Shown: positions 50,377 through 60,189, counted from the first letter of the stretch. The stretch: 64,000 nt of DNA from CAZCEC01 sp964497615 (GCA_964497615.1 CAZCEC010000014.1:45800-109799), one strand, 5' to 3'. Translations and numbers: made by a program. The notes: a model not told the origin generated them from the letters alone.

Positions 50377-53097
50377 ATGCTGCGTTATCGCATTCCTCCC
50401 GGCGTCGCGCCGGACCGGCTGCCCACCGGCCCCACCCTCACCACCCCGTCTGGCGGCCGGGTGGCGGTGGACGAGCGTCTGCTTGCCGTGTGGCGCGCCG
50501 CCCATGGCCGCACGCCCGCCGAGGTGGTTGCCGCCCTGCGCGAGAGCGGCTGGCGGCCCACCCTCATCCTGACCGCCCTCGCCTGCCTGGCTGAGGCTGG
50601 GCTGCTGGCGCGCGGCGACGCGCCTGCTTCCACCGGCGACGCCAGCCTACACGCCGGCCCTGGGGCAAGGGCCGCTGCCTCGGATGAAGTCGTCTCGGTC
50701 ATCATCGTCGCCGTCAACTCGCTGGACTGGATCAAGGCATGCCTGCCCACCCTGGCCGCGCAGACGCATGCGGCCCTCGACATACTTCTTGTGGACAACG
50801 CCTCCACCGACGGTTTGGCCGAGTGGCTTCCGCACAGCCCCATCCCCAGCCAGTATCTGCGCCTCGATCAGCGCACCTCGCTCTCGGCCGCCATCAATCG
50901 CGCCGTCCCCCTGGCGCGCGGCCAATACCTGCTGCTGCTCAATCCGGATGTGGAGCTGGCCCCCGCCGCCGTGGCCGAACTGCTGGCCGTCGCCCGCGCC
51001 ACGCCCCGCTGCGGTGCCGTGGCCGCCATGCTCAAGTTCACCTGGGCCCCCGCCTTCATCAATGGCCTGGGCAACTTCGTGCGCGACACATCCTGGGGCA
51101 GCGACCTGGGTTTCGGCCATCTCGACCTCGGCCAGTTCGACGACTGGACCCATGTGCCTTCCGCCTGCTTCGCAGCCACCCTCATCCCCCGCGCCGTCTG
51201 GGACGACGTTGGCCCCGCCGACGAGGACCTGCCCCTATACTACGAAGACTCGGAGTGGTCCTTCCGGACGCGTCTGCTGGGCTATGAGGTCGCCGCCGCT
51301 CCGCGCGCCGTGGTGTATCATGCCTTCGGCAGCCGCGCGCCCACCGGCCTGCCGGATGCGCTCACGCCCTTCAAACTGCGGCGGGTGGTGGTGGGCCGGC
51401 TGCGCTTTGCCCTCAAGCTGCTGGGCGCGGCCCGCTGGCGCTTCGTGCGGAGCTACTGGCGCGAGGATCGGGCGAATATGCTCGGCGCATTGCGGCGCGG
51501 CCGCTGGGGCGAGGCGGGCGCTTACCTGCGGGCTTACGCGGATGCGGCCCGCGCCTGGCCGGCCCTCGGCCGCGCCCGTGCCACGCTCCAGCCCCGGCGC
51601 CAGCGTGATGACGCTGCGCTGTTTGAAGGCAGCGCGGCCTGGCCTGGCCCTTTGGACCGGCACGGCCTGCCCCGCCTCGATGGGGGCCTGATCGAACAAC
51701 ACTACTATCCGCTGATCCTGTCTGCCCGGACCCATCCGATGCCCGAACTCGACCCGCAGATTGCGCGACCGCATGTGCTCATCGCCAGCAACGACCTGGT
51801 GGCCAGCAAGATGGCCGGCCCGGGCATGCGCTATCTGGAGCTGGCCCGCGCCCTCGCCGCCGATTGCGACGTGACCCTGGCCGCCCCCGCGCCGTTCGAC
51901 TTCGACGAGCCGGGCCTCAAGCTGGTCACCTACGACGAGACGCGTCCCCTCAGCCTGCCGGTGCTGGCCGCCAACGCCGACGTGGCCCTTGTCTCCGGCT
52001 ACATGGTCGAGAAGTTCCCCCATCTGTTTCACAGCCCGGCCCGCCTGGTGGTTGATCTCTACGACCCCTTCATGCTGGAGAACCTGCAATACTATCTCGA
52101 TCAGCCTCTGTCCGCGCAGGACAACGCCAGCGAGCACGCCACTCGCATCGTCAACGGCCTGGCGCGCCTGGGCGACTTCTTCATCTGCGGCAGCGACCGC
52201 CAGCGCGACCTGTGGATGGGCGTGCTGGCCGCCAACGGCCGTGTTAACCCGCGCACCTTCCGGCAAGACCCCACCCTGCGCCAGTTGATCGATGTGGTTG
52301 GCATTGGCTTTCCCGACCGCGCCCTGCGTGGCGGTTCGCACCTGCGCGGTGTCCATCCGGCCTTTGGCCCAGATAGCCGCATCGTCCTGTGGGGTGGGGG
52401 GATGTGGAATTGGCTCGACCCCGTCACCCTGCTGCGCGCCTGGCCCGCAATTCTCGCCCGGCACCCGGCCGCCCGGCTGGTCTTCCTCGGCACGCGCCAC
52501 CCCAACCCCACCGTGCCCCAGCACGAAGTGGTGCAGGATTGCCAGCGCCTGGCCCAGCAGATGGGCGAAATGGACAAAAGCGTCTTCTTCATCGAGTGGC
52601 TAGGCTACGCTGAGCGCGAGACCCTTTTAGGCGAGGCCGATGTCGGCGTCGTTCTGCACCCCGTCCACGTGGAAACGCGCTACTCCATCCGCACCCGCGT
52701 GCTCGATTACTTCTGGGCTCAGCTACCTGTCCTTGTCACCGAAGGCGATGTGACCAGCGAGTGGGTGCGCGAGCGCGGGCTGGGCTGCGTCGTGCCGCCG
52801 CATGACGAGGCCGCCGTGGCCGAGGCCCTCATCGCCATGCTCGCCCGCCCCAGGGCCGAGTGGGCCCCGGCCTTCGCGCCGCTGAAGGATGAGTTCTCCT
52901 GGACCACCGTGGCTGAGCCCCTGCGGCGCTATTGCCTCAGCGGCCGCTATGCACCAGACCGGGAAGACCGCGCCCCCGTGGCTGAACAGCAGCGGGGGCC
53001 GTTCGCGCAAGCCCTGTACCTGTGGAGCACCGAGGGGCTGGGACCCATGCTCAATCGCGCCTGGAAATTCCTAAGGCTCAAGGCGGCCGGGTTCTAG
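50377..53097 (+). CDS. Three-part protein: PqqD-like domain, GT2 and GT4-like glycosyltransferases
   Basis: 906 residues. Residues 1-about 85 look like a PqqD-type winged helix (GGRVAVDERLLAVWRAAHGRTPAEVVAAL, ending LAEAGLLARGD). About 105-360 is a GT2 enzyme (VSVIIVAVNSLDWIKACLPTL, LVDNASTDG, LLNPDVEL, YYEDSEWSFRTRLLGYEV). About 460-870 is a GT-B enzyme paralogous to that in the 44719 gene (LWGGGMWNWLDPVTLL). The combination of two transferases suggests processive addition of two residues. The N-terminal domain in a glycosyltransferase is unexpected. Confidence 0.82.
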   Translation: MLRYRIPPGVAPDRLPTGPTLTTPSGGRVAVDERLLAVWRAAHGRTPAEVVAALRESGWRPTLILTALACLAEAGLLARGDAPASTGDASLHAGPGARAAASDEVVSVIIVAVNSLDWIKACLPTLAAQTHAALDILLVDNASTDGLAEWLPHSPIPSQYLRLDQRTSLSAAINRAVPLARGQYLLLLNPDVELAPAAVAELLAVARATPRCGAVAAMLKFTWAPAFINGLGNFVRDTSWGSDLGFGHLDLGQFDDWTHVPSACFAATLIPRAVWDDVGPADEDLPLYYEDSEWSFRTRLLGYEVAAAPRAVVYHAFGSRAPTGLPDALTPFKLRRVVVGRLRFALKLLGAARWRFVRSYWREDRANMLGALRRGRWGEAGAYLRAYADAARAWPALGRARATLQPRRQRDDAALFEGSAAWPGPLDRHGLPRLDGGLIEQHYYPLILSARTHPMPELDPQIARPHVLIASNDLVASKMAGPGMRYLELARALAADCDVTLAAPAPFDFDEPGLKLVTYDETRPLSLPVLAANADVALVSGYMVEKFPHLFHSPARLVVDLYDPFMLENLQYYLDQPLSAQDNASEHATRIVNGLARLGDFFICGSDRQRDLWMGVLAANGRVNPRTFRQDPTLRQLIDVVGIGFPDRALRGGSHLRGVHPAFGPDSRIVLWGGGMWNWLDPVTLLRAWPAILARHPAARLVFLGTRHPNPTVPQHEVVQDCQRLAQQMGEMDKSVFFIEWLGYAERETLLGEADVGVVLHPVHVETRYSIRTRVLDYFWAQLPVLVTEGDVTSEWVRERGLGCVVPPHDEAAVAEALIAMLARPRAEWAPAFAPLKDEFSWTTVAEPLRRYCLSGRYAPDREDRAPVAEQQRGPFAQALYLWSTEGLGPMLNRAWKFLRLKAAGF

Positions 53098-53099
53098 CT

Positions 53100-54353
53100 T
53101 TGCGTATTCTCCACGTCACCCAGGGTTATGCCCCCGCCATCGGCGGCACCGAATGGCTCATCCAGCGCATCTCGGAGGAGTTGGTGCGCCAGTTCGGCGA
53201 TGAAGTGACGGTCTTCACCACCAACTGCTACAGCGGCGAGGCGTTCTACACCCCGCGCCTGCCGCGCCTGCCCGCCGGCTGGAGCGAATTGAACGGCGTG
53301 CGCGTGCGGCGTTTCCCGGTCCGCAGCCGCCTCAGCCAGCTCATTCGCCTGCTCCAGGGGCCCGCTCACCGCCTGCGCCTGCCCGGCAACCAGCACCTGC
53401 GCGCCTGGTCCGGCGGGCCGCTGGTGCCGGGCCTCGCCCGCGCCATCGCCGAGCATCCGGCCGATGTGATCGCCGCGTCATCCTTCCCGCTGCTGCACAT
53501 GTTCGCCGCGCTCCGGGGGGCGCAACAATCCGGGCGTCCGGTCGTCCTGCACGGCGGCCTACACCCCGATGACCGCTGGGGCTTCGACCGCCCCATGATC
53601 TACGCGGCCATTCGAGAGGCCGATCACTACATCGCCAATACCCAGTTCGAAGCCAACTACGTCATCGAGCGCGGCGCGGACCCAAGGCGGGTCACCGCCA
53701 TCGGCACCGGCGTGGACGCGGAGCGCTTCGCCGGCCTAACACCGGCGGAGGCCAAGGCGCGGCTGGGGCTGGGGGCTGGCCCGGTGGTCGGCTTCATCGG
53801 CCAGATGGGCCGGCACAAGGGTGTGGACACCCTGCTGCGCGCCATGCCCCAGGTGTGGCAGGCCGTGCCGGAGGCGCACCTGCTGCTGGCCGGCGCCCGC
53901 ACCCTGTATGCCAACTTCATGGAACGCGAGATCAAGGCCTGGCCCGAGGCCCAGCGCCGCAAGGTGACGGTCCGCTTCAATTTCGATGAGGCTGACAAGC
54001 CCGCCCTGTTCCGCGCCCTGGATGTGCTGGCCTATCCCACCGGCTACGAATCGTTCGGCATCGCCTTCCTGGAGGCCTGGGCCTGCGGCCTGCCGGTGGT
54101 GGGCTGCCGCCGGGGCGCCATCCCCTGGGTGGTTTCAGCCGGGCGCGACGGCCTGTTGGTGCCATTTCAGGATGATCTTAACCTTGCTGAGGCAATAGTC
54201 CTATTGTTACGTAATCCTCGCTGGGCTAGAATCTTGGGGGAAGAAGGACGCAAAAAGGTAGAAATCCGTTATAATTGGCCTGAAGTCGGGCGTCGATTTC
54301 GGACAATCTACCGAAATGTCTTGCGTAACGGCCCAGTCGTGGAGGGATCCTGA
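53100..54353 (+). CDS. GT4-family glycosyltransferase (TTG start)
   Basis: 417 residues. The first beta strand reads RILHVTQGYAPAIGGTEWLIQR, so the start must lie at the TTG at 53100, three bases after the previous stop; no ATG or GTG is in place. The donor site has VVGFIGQMGRHKGVDTLL and the GT4 EX7E pattern ESFGIAFLEAWACGLPVV. About the last 60 codons are markedly poorer in GC than the rest, pointing to a recombination boundary near 54170. Confidence 0.85.
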   Translation: MRILHVTQGYAPAIGGTEWLIQRISEELVRQFGDEVTVFTTNCYSGEAFYTPRLPRLPAGWSELNGVRVRRFPVRSRLSQLIRLLQGPAHRLRLPGNQHLRAWSGGPLVPGLARAIAEHPADVIAASSFPLLHMFAALRGAQQSGRPVVLHGGLHPDDRWGFDRPMIYAAIREADHYIANTQFEANYVIERGADPRRVTAIGTGVDAERFAGLTPAEAKARLGLGAGPVVGFIGQMGRHKGVDTLLRAMPQVWQAVPEAHLLLAGARTLYANFMEREIKAWPEAQRRKVTVRFNFDEADKPALFRALDVLAYPTGYESFGIAFLEAWACGLPVVGCRRGAIPWVVSAGRDGLLVPFQDDLNLAEAIVLLLRNPRWARILGEEGRKKVEIRYNWPEVGRRFRTIYRNVLRNGPVVEGS

Positions 54354-54360
54354 CACAATC

Positions 54361-56217
54361 ATGCTTCGGTTAGGTTTTGGTTTACTCTTCCTGCTTGTCA
54401 CGGTGAGTACCGGTCCAATTTCCGTCCGGCCCCAGGTTGCGTTGGCAGAACCCGCTTCCCCCTCTGGCTCGGTCGTCGTTGCCGAGGGCAAGGACTTCGC
54501 CACCCAGGTCCTGCGCGACCCGTGGGATATGGACTCGCTGGGCGATGTGTCCATCTATCTCAATCGCTCCGGGCAGTCCTACGATACACGCAACATCTCG
54601 GTCTCGGGCGGCGTCTTTTCGGCTGTCTCCAACAGCGGCGATACGCACTTCTCCCCCCTCTTTCCCGGCTATGAGGACATGATCAAAAGCGCCAACATGG
54701 GCGCGCTGCAGCCAATCAACTCCGCCACCTATCGCTGCCTGTATACGGCCATGCGGATCGACGAACAGCAGTCCGACAGCCAGGCGCAGCTCCTGTGGTT
54801 CAAGGATGCCGCGTTGAACAGTGGCGATTGGGCGCAGTCCGGCGGCTACTGGACGGTGGACAATCAGTGGCTGCTGTATTCCTGGCAGCTAGATGCCATC
54901 GGCGGCAGCCCCGACTCGTGGAACTCCTCGAGCACCTGGCAGGGTCTGCGCATCGACCCGACCCAATACGCCAACACGCCGTATGAAGTAGACTGGGTGC
55001 GCCTCACCGATTGCGCCGCCGTCAACACGACTGTGAACTGGTCGCCGGGGAATGACGTGGACAGTATCCGGCTCCGCCCCCAGGGGACGACCCGCGACAT
55101 CCTGGTGAAGAGCGATTTCAACGATGATGGGTCCGAGACCCTTGACGTGCAGGGTATTCAGCCCGGCACCTACACGGTGCGCCTGTTCAATACGGCGGGC
55201 AGCTTTGTGACCAACGCCAACGTGGACACCCTAATTGTCAACCAGGCGCCCATCGCCCACTTCGTCACGCCGTCTTTCATCAGCGGCGCCGACTACGCCA
55301 CGGCGGCTGGCGGCAACGCCTGGGACTTTGCCGCCGGGGATGATGTTGAGGCTCACTACAACAATATCACCTCGATCACCAACAACATGCTGGAAGTCAT
55401 CACCGATCCCGGCCCACTGCCGGCCGGCTCGGATTCGCAGGTTTTCCTCAACACGCCGGTTGATTTCGTCTCCGGCCAGTACCGTTATCTGAGCATCCGC
55501 ATGAATACCCAGTGGGATTGGCCATCGCCCAACTACCCCTGGCCCAACATGCCGGACGGGATGGTGATGCGCTGGATCTGGGCCATCCCCGGCTGGAGCG
55601 GCCCCACCTACCGCTGCCATCTCGTCAGCCAGGACATCCCCTTCGACATCGGCTGGCGCACCTATACCATTGACCTGTTCGATAGCTACAACGGCTCACC
55701 GGAAGAAAAGGCCGGCGAATGTCCCGGCACCGCGCCCTCCTGGGCCGCCTCGGGCACCATTAAGGAACTGCGCCTGGACCCCAACGAAAACGTCACCGGC
55801 CGGGACCCCATCTCCAACGGCGGCACGTTTCGCCAGCAGATTGATTGGATCAAACTCACTGCCATGGAGCGGGTGGACGGCGGCATACCCTATCTGGTGC
55901 AGGTGGACCTCAATCGTCCCGCCGGCGACGTGGACGACGTGGACTACTTTTACACCACCTCGCTCTCCAACCCCACCCAGCATCCCGCGCAGCAGTGGTC
56001 GGCCCCATCCCCCACGGGCCAGTATCGCGTGCGGCTGCCCATCGCCGCGTTCAAGGCCGGCGCCACTGGCGGGGCTGATACCCTCCCTCAGGCGGACATG
56101 AGCTTTTGGTGGAACACCAGCAGCGTGCCCAACGGCACGTACTATCTCTGCGCCCGCATCACCATCACGCCCAACACTGCCACCTATTGCAGCGCCGCGC
56201 CCATCCAGGTCTACTGA
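54361..56217 (+). CDS. Large secreted beta-rich protein of unknown function
   Basis: 618 residues with a signal peptide (about 1-29, ending near VALAEP). The mature protein is rich in Ser, Asn, Trp and Asp and poor in Lys. Two similar regions (about 40-220 and 300-510) each contain a WDF/DPWDM-type start and end in a DWVRLT or DWIKLT strand, so it looks like a tandem jelly-roll or carbohydrate-binding protein. No catalytic motif is seen. GGAGGG lies 16 bases before ATG 54361. It overlaps the convergent GT2 gene by 7 bases. Confidence 0.65.
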   Translation: MLRLGFGLLFLLVTVSTGPISVRPQVALAEPASPSGSVVVAEGKDFATQVLRDPWDMDSLGDVSIYLNRSGQSYDTRNISVSGGVFSAVSNSGDTHFSPLFPGYEDMIKSANMGALQPINSATYRCLYTAMRIDEQQSDSQAQLLWFKDAALNSGDWAQSGGYWTVDNQWLLYSWQLDAIGGSPDSWNSSSTWQGLRIDPTQYANTPYEVDWVRLTDCAAVNTTVNWSPGNDVDSIRLRPQGTTRDILVKSDFNDDGSETLDVQGIQPGTYTVRLFNTAGSFVTNANVDTLIVNQAPIAHFVTPSFISGADYATAAGGNAWDFAAGDDVEAHYNNITSITNNMLEVITDPGPLPAGSDSQVFLNTPVDFVSGQYRYLSIRMNTQWDWPSPNYPWPNMPDGMVMRWIWAIPGWSGPTYRCHLVSQDIPFDIGWRTYTIDLFDSYNGSPEEKAGECPGTAPSWAASGTIKELRLDPNENVTGRDPISNGGTFRQQIDWIKLTAMERVDGGIPYLVQVDLNRPAGDVDDVDYFYTTSLSNPTQHPAQQWSAPSPTGQYRVRLPIAAFKAGATGGADTLPQADMSFWWNTSSVPNGTYYLCARITITPNTATYCSAAPIQVY

Positions 56218-56921
56218 GGCCGCCAGCGCCGGTAGCGCCATAGGGTCCGTACCGCCGTCAACGCATCGTTCGGCCTAATCTTCTTGCCCGCCAGGTAGGG
56301 CCGCCCGGCATACGAGACTGGCACCTCGGCGATCTTCTGCCCCGCCCGCACCACCTTGGCCGTCAGTTCCGGGTCCACGTCGAACCGGTCGTGGTCGATC
56401 CCCAGCCGCCGCAGCAGGTCGGTGCGGAACAGCTTGTAGCATGTCTCCATGTCGGTTAGCCGCTGCCCGTACATGAGATTGAAGGCCAGGGTCAGCAGGC
56501 GGTTGCCCAGATAGTGTGTCCACAGCATCCCGGTCCGCTGCCCCCCCCTGAACCGCGAGCCATACACCACCGGCGCGCCTGTCCGCTCCACCGCCGCCAC
56601 CATTCGCACGAAGTCCTGCGGGTCATATTCCAGATCGGCATCCTGGATCACCAGGTAGGTCTCGCGTGCCAGCCGCAGCGCATTGCGCAGCGCCGCCCCC
56701 TTGCCCTGGTTCTGCCCGTGGAAGTGTGCCTCCACCCGCCCGGCCTCCGCCAGCCGCCGCACCACGCCCGCGGTGTCGTCGGTCGAGCCGTCATCCACCA
56801 CGATGATCTGCCGCACCACGCTCACCTGCTCCAGACGGCCGACGATGATCTCGATTGTGTCAACTTCGTTGTAGACCGGCACCAGCGCCGACAGGCGGAT
56901 GCCCGGCTCGTCTGAGCTCAT
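56211..56921 (-). CDS. GT2 glycosyltransferase, polyprenyl-phosphate mannose synthase-like
   Basis: 236 residues. LSALVPVYNEVDTIEIIVGRL, VVDDGSTDDT, QDADLEYDPQD (DxD) and GSRFRGGQRTGM are typical of DPM1-like enzymes that load sugar onto polyprenyl phosphate; it lacks the C-terminal membrane part of the longer forms. ATG 56921 is supported by GAGGAC upstream and by the family start; a longer reading adds Arg-rich sequence from the overlapping gene. It would supply lipid-linked sugar to the membrane transferases at 49167 and 58026. It overlaps the GT4 gene by 62 bases. Confidence 0.85.
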   Translation of the reverse strand: MSSDEPGIRLSALVPVYNEVDTIEIIVGRLEQVSVVRQIIVVDDGSTDDTAGVVRRLAEAGRVEAHFHGQNQGKGAALRNALRLARETYLVIQDADLEYDPQDFVRMVAAVERTGAPVVYGSRFRGGQRTGMLWTHYLGNRLLTLAFNLMYGQRLTDMETCYKLFRTDLLRRLGIDHDRFDVDPELTAKVVRAGQKIAEVPVSYAGRPYLAGKKIRPNDALTAVRTLWRYRRWRPQ

Positions 56922-58029
56922 GACACATGTCCTCGATAGTAGCGATGAGCGCCGCCCACGATAGGCGGTCGCGGGCGCGGGCGGCCTCCGCCCGCATGGG
57001 CGCTTCCAGCCCCTCGCCGACAAAGCGCCGCAAGGCCTGCGCCAGCGCCTCGACATCGGCCGGCGGCACGATCAACCCGTTCACCCCGTCGCGCACGGTT
57101 TCAGCCAGACCGCCCACGTCGGTGGCGATGATGGGCAGGGCGTAGTGCAGGCCCAGCATGCCCGCTCCGCTTTGCGCCCCCGAGAGATACGGTAGCACCA
57201 GCGCGTTGGCGGCGGCGAAGTACGGCTCGATGGCCTCGTTCCGCACATAGCGGTTGTGGAGGGTGACGTGCTTTTCCAGCCCCAACTCCGCGATCAGGCG
57301 GCGGTACTCGTCCTCCGGTTCCCAAAACTCGCCCACGATCACCAGGTGGGCCACCGGCGCCTGGGCCAGGGCGCGCAGCAGATAGCGCAGGCCCTTGTAC
57401 TTGCGCACAAAGCCAAACGCCAGCAGCACCGGCCCCTCGTCCGGTAGACCCAGCGCCTGCCGCGCCGCCGCCTGCTCCATCTGGCTCTGCGGAAAACCCT
57501 CAAACACCGGCAGATGGCCCAGCGCCGCGGGGCGCTTTGGGAATGCGCGCCGCAGCCGGTCGTGCTCGCGCGCGGTGACGGCAATGAAGGCATCGCCCAG
57601 CCGCAGCCCCAGCCGCGCTGCCTGCCACTCCACCGGCCGGCTGTCGGGCTCCACCAGTTGGTGGCAGAAGAACAACACCGGCAGCCGCGCCCGCCGCGCA
57701 CTCAGCCCAATCACCGTCAGCATCGGCAGCCAAAAGGGCGTCCACCACTGGAGCAGCACCACATCCGGCCGCGCGGCCACGATCTCTCGCGCCGTGCGGA
57801 ACCAGGACAGTGGGTTGTACGAATCGAGGGTCAGTTCGGCTGGTTCGCGCAGCGCCTGCTCGCTGGGGTCGCGGTCGGTGTTGCCTGGGAACAGCCACGC
57901 CGGGTACTGCCGCCAGTAGGAGAAAAAGCGCACCTCGTGCGTGCGCCGCAGGTGATGCACCAGCAAAGTGGTAAAGTGCGCGATCCCGCCCCGGAAGGGA
58001 TAGGTGGGTCCGATGACGGCGAGCTTCAT
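56860..58029 (-). CDS. GT4-family glycosyltransferase
   Basis: 389 residues. It starts KLAVIGPTYPFRGGIAHFTTLL with the Gly-rich acceptor loop of GT4 enzymes. The donor half has LLAFGFVRKYKGLRYLLRAL and SGAQSGAGMLGLHYALPIIATDVGGL. The middle gene of a three-gene minus-strand set (58026, 56860, 56211), it overlaps the upstream membrane protein by ATGA and the downstream GT2 by 62 bases, so all three should be co-translated. Confidence 0.87.
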   Translation of the reverse strand: MKLAVIGPTYPFRGGIAHFTTLLVHHLRRTHEVRFFSYWRQYPAWLFPGNTDRDPSEQALREPAELTLDSYNPLSWFRTAREIVAARPDVVLLQWWTPFWLPMLTVIGLSARRARLPVLFFCHQLVEPDSRPVEWQAARLGLRLGDAFIAVTAREHDRLRRAFPKRPAALGHLPVFEGFPQSQMEQAAARQALGLPDEGPVLLAFGFVRKYKGLRYLLRALAQAPVAHLVIVGEFWEPEDEYRRLIAELGLEKHVTLHNRYVRNEAIEPYFAAANALVLPYLSGAQSGAGMLGLHYALPIIATDVGGLAETVRDGVNGLIVPPADVEALAQALRRFVGEGLEAPMRAEAARARDRLSWAALIATIEDMCHELRRAGHPPVGAGAGLQRS

Positions 58030-60143
58030 GGGCTGGCCGGGCGCACCGCAAAGATCTGCACGCCGCCCTGGTCATACACCAGTGCAAAGAGGTCGGGCCG
58101 GGCACGCAGGAGGTTGGCGTCAATGTGGTCGCCCGCGCCGGGCCCCGGCTGCGCGTGCGCCCCGGAGTAGACGTAGTCGTAGCCCGCCGCGATGAGCCGC
58201 GCATGGTTTTCCGGCTGGGTCAGGTCAATCGTGATGGCGCTCTCATTGCTCAGCGGCTGCCCGCGCATGGCCACCGCCAGCCCATTCACCTGCGCATAGT
58301 AGTCGTCTGCCGGGCCGCGCTCGCTGCCATAGGTGATGGGAGGCAGGTTGGTCTCGCGCCCAGCCAGCAGGGGCAGCCACCAACCCCCATCCGATCCGGC
58401 CACCAACGTGCCCCCAAACGCCGGAAAGGCGTTGACGAAGAAGCGCGCCTCAGGCTCAGTGCTGGCCGTGATCCATGCCACGGCCTGCGCGTCGGCGGGC
58501 GTGAAAAGCTGGTGCTGCGCCGCGTAAAGGTTGTCGAGTTGCCAGCCATACCCCCACACGCTCCCGGCGATCACCACCGCGCCTGCGCCCGCCGCGGCCA
58601 GCCGGGGCGCCCAACGCTGCGCCCAGTGCTGGCCCACGACCAGCGCATACCCCGCCAGCGGCGCCAGCGGCAGGTACAGGGTGATGTACACCGCGAAGTG
58701 GTCAATGATGCCCGACCCCGGCAGCCCCGCCAGGTGCGGCACGACCGCAAACACCATCAGCCCGGCCCAGGCGGCCAGCACCGCCGCGCGCCACCGCCGC
58801 CGCGCCAGCGCCGCCACCAATCCCGCCGCCGCCAGCGCCAGGATGTAGCTCTTCAGCATCAGCGGCGGCACCGGGGGCAGGCTGGCATAGCCAGCGATGC
58901 GAGCCGCTTCCACCCCGCCATTGACGAAGCCCGCCGTGTTGCGCACCAGATACCCGCCCAGCGTATTCGCCAGCCACGGCACGGCCAAGAGCATCGCTCC
59001 CAGCCCCACCGCCAGGCCCCGGCCCGCCATCTGGGCCGCGGTGCGCCAGCGTGGCCGCACCACCACCCGCGCCACGGCGTAGGCCGCCAAGAACAGCGCC
59101 GCGAACACGGCGACCACATAATGGGTGAGAAACAACCCCGCCGTCAGCAGCGCCGCCAGCGACGCCGCGCGCCATTCGAAGCGTGGCCGTTCCAGGGCGC
59201 GCACCCACGCCAGCAGCATGGCCGCCAGCATCACCTGGCCCGTCAACTGCGTGTAGCGGCCCCAGTTGAAGTAGTAGGCCGGCTGGACATTGATGAATCC
59301 AGTCAGCAGCGCCGCCCACACACCCGCCGCTTTGCTGCCCGTCAGCCGCGCGGCCAACAGGTAGGCGGCTGGCAGCGTGGCGGCGCTGAGCATCTGCCCG
59401 GCCACCAGCACGCTTTGGGTCACTGGCAGCCCGCTGAGCCAATGCCACAGCGCGGCGTTGGCGTGAAACCCGAAGTGATAGGTGAAGGTGGTCAGAGGCG
59501 CGTAGGGCAGCCAGGACGTGAACAGCCCGGCATTGTCCACCAATAATTGGGTGATCATGGTGTGGTGGTACGAATCGCCCCATAGCCCCGCCGGCAGGTC
59601 GCGCACCAGGTACAGTCGGCCCACCACCGCCAGTAGGGTCAGGCCCGCCAGCAGCCCGCCCGGCCAGCTTGTTGCCAGCGCCCCACCACGTCGCAGGATG
59701 TGCTTGGCTGCCGCCGCAATACTGGGCCTCACTGCGATGCGCCCGCGCGGCGCCGCCAGCCCCACCACCGCCGCGCCCACATACGCCACGGTCGTCCACC
59801 GGCCCCAGGGTAGGCCCACCACATCGAACAGCAGCAGGCCCAGCGGCGGCAGCGCCACGCCCACCCCCAACGCCAGGGTCAGCCTTGTCAGCCCATCCTG
59901 CCGGCCCGGCCACAGCCAGCGCAGCACCGCCAGCCCGGGCAGCAGCCACAGCGCCGCCGCCACGGCCAGCGCGCCCCCCACCTGCGCCAGGCTGCGCCCC
60001 GCCCACACAAAGGACTCCGGTCCCGCCCACAGGATCGCCGCCATCCCCCAGCCGGCCAAGATCAACGCCGGCGCCGCGCCAACGGCCCAGCCCGGCCTCC
60101 CGCCTTGGGCGTATTCTGCTGCTCGTTTGAGGGCGTTCACCAC
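58026..60143 (-). CDS. Large polytopic membrane protein, GT-C-like
   Basis: About 705 residues with twelve or more membrane helices, then an extracytoplasmic C-terminal domain (about 530-705). The first large loop holds GDSYHHTMITQLLVDNAGLF, with an Asp and paired His like those of GT-C sugar transferases and DUF6541-type proteins. It probably moves a sugar from a lipid carrier to the outside glycan, but no family is certain. The start is GTG at 60143 or 60140; the frame runs much further upstream only because of GC bias. TACAAT lies 6 bases before GTG 60143. Confidence 0.75.
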   Translation of the reverse strand: MVNALKRAAEYAQGGRPGWAVGAAPALILAGWGMAAILWAGPESFVWAGRSLAQVGGALAVAAALWLLPGLAVLRWLWPGRQDGLTRLTLALGVGVALPPLGLLLFDVVGLPWGRWTTVAYVGAAVVGLAAPRGRIAVRPSIAAAAKHILRRGGALATSWPGGLLAGLTLLAVVGRLYLVRDLPAGLWGDSYHHTMITQLLVDNAGLFTSWLPYAPLTTFTYHFGFHANAALWHWLSGLPVTQSVLVAGQMLSAATLPAAYLLAARLTGSKAAGVWAALLTGFINVQPAYYFNWGRYTQLTGQVMLAAMLLAWVRALERPRFEWRAASLAALLTAGLFLTHYVVAVFAALFLAAYAVARVVVRPRWRTAAQMAGRGLAVGLGAMLLAVPWLANTLGGYLVRNTAGFVNGGVEAARIAGYASLPPVPPLMLKSYILALAAAGLVAALARRRWRAAVLAAWAGLMVFAVVPHLAGLPGSGIIDHFAVYITLYLPLAPLAGYALVVGQHWAQRWAPRLAAAGAGAVVIAGSVWGYGWQLDNLYAAQHQLFTPADAQAVAWITASTEPEARFFVNAFPAFGGTLVAGSDGGWWLPLLAGRETNLPPITYGSERGPADDYYAQVNGLAVAMRGQPLSNESAITIDLTQPENHARLIAAGYDYVYSGAHAQPGPGAGDHIDANLLRARPDLFALVYDQGGVQIFAVRPASP

Positions 60144-60149
60144 GCGGGC

Positions 60150-60179
60150 ATTGTAACGGTATTCAGGGGGGACTGCCAG
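60150..60179 (-). promoter_or_regulatory. Putative promoter of the minus-strand glycan genes
   Basis: On the minus strand CTGGCA (60179-60174) and TACAAT (60155-60150) are 18 bases apart, directly before GTG 60143, which implies a leaderless or near-leaderless mRNA for the three-gene set. Confidence 0.4.
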
Positions 60180-60189
60180 ATCGCTAGTG

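Noticed and set aside
58125..59546. Plus-strand open frame of 473 codons opposite the GT-C-like gene
   Set aside because: The product is Arg/Gln/His-rich with no recognisable domain, while the minus strand encodes regular membrane helices.
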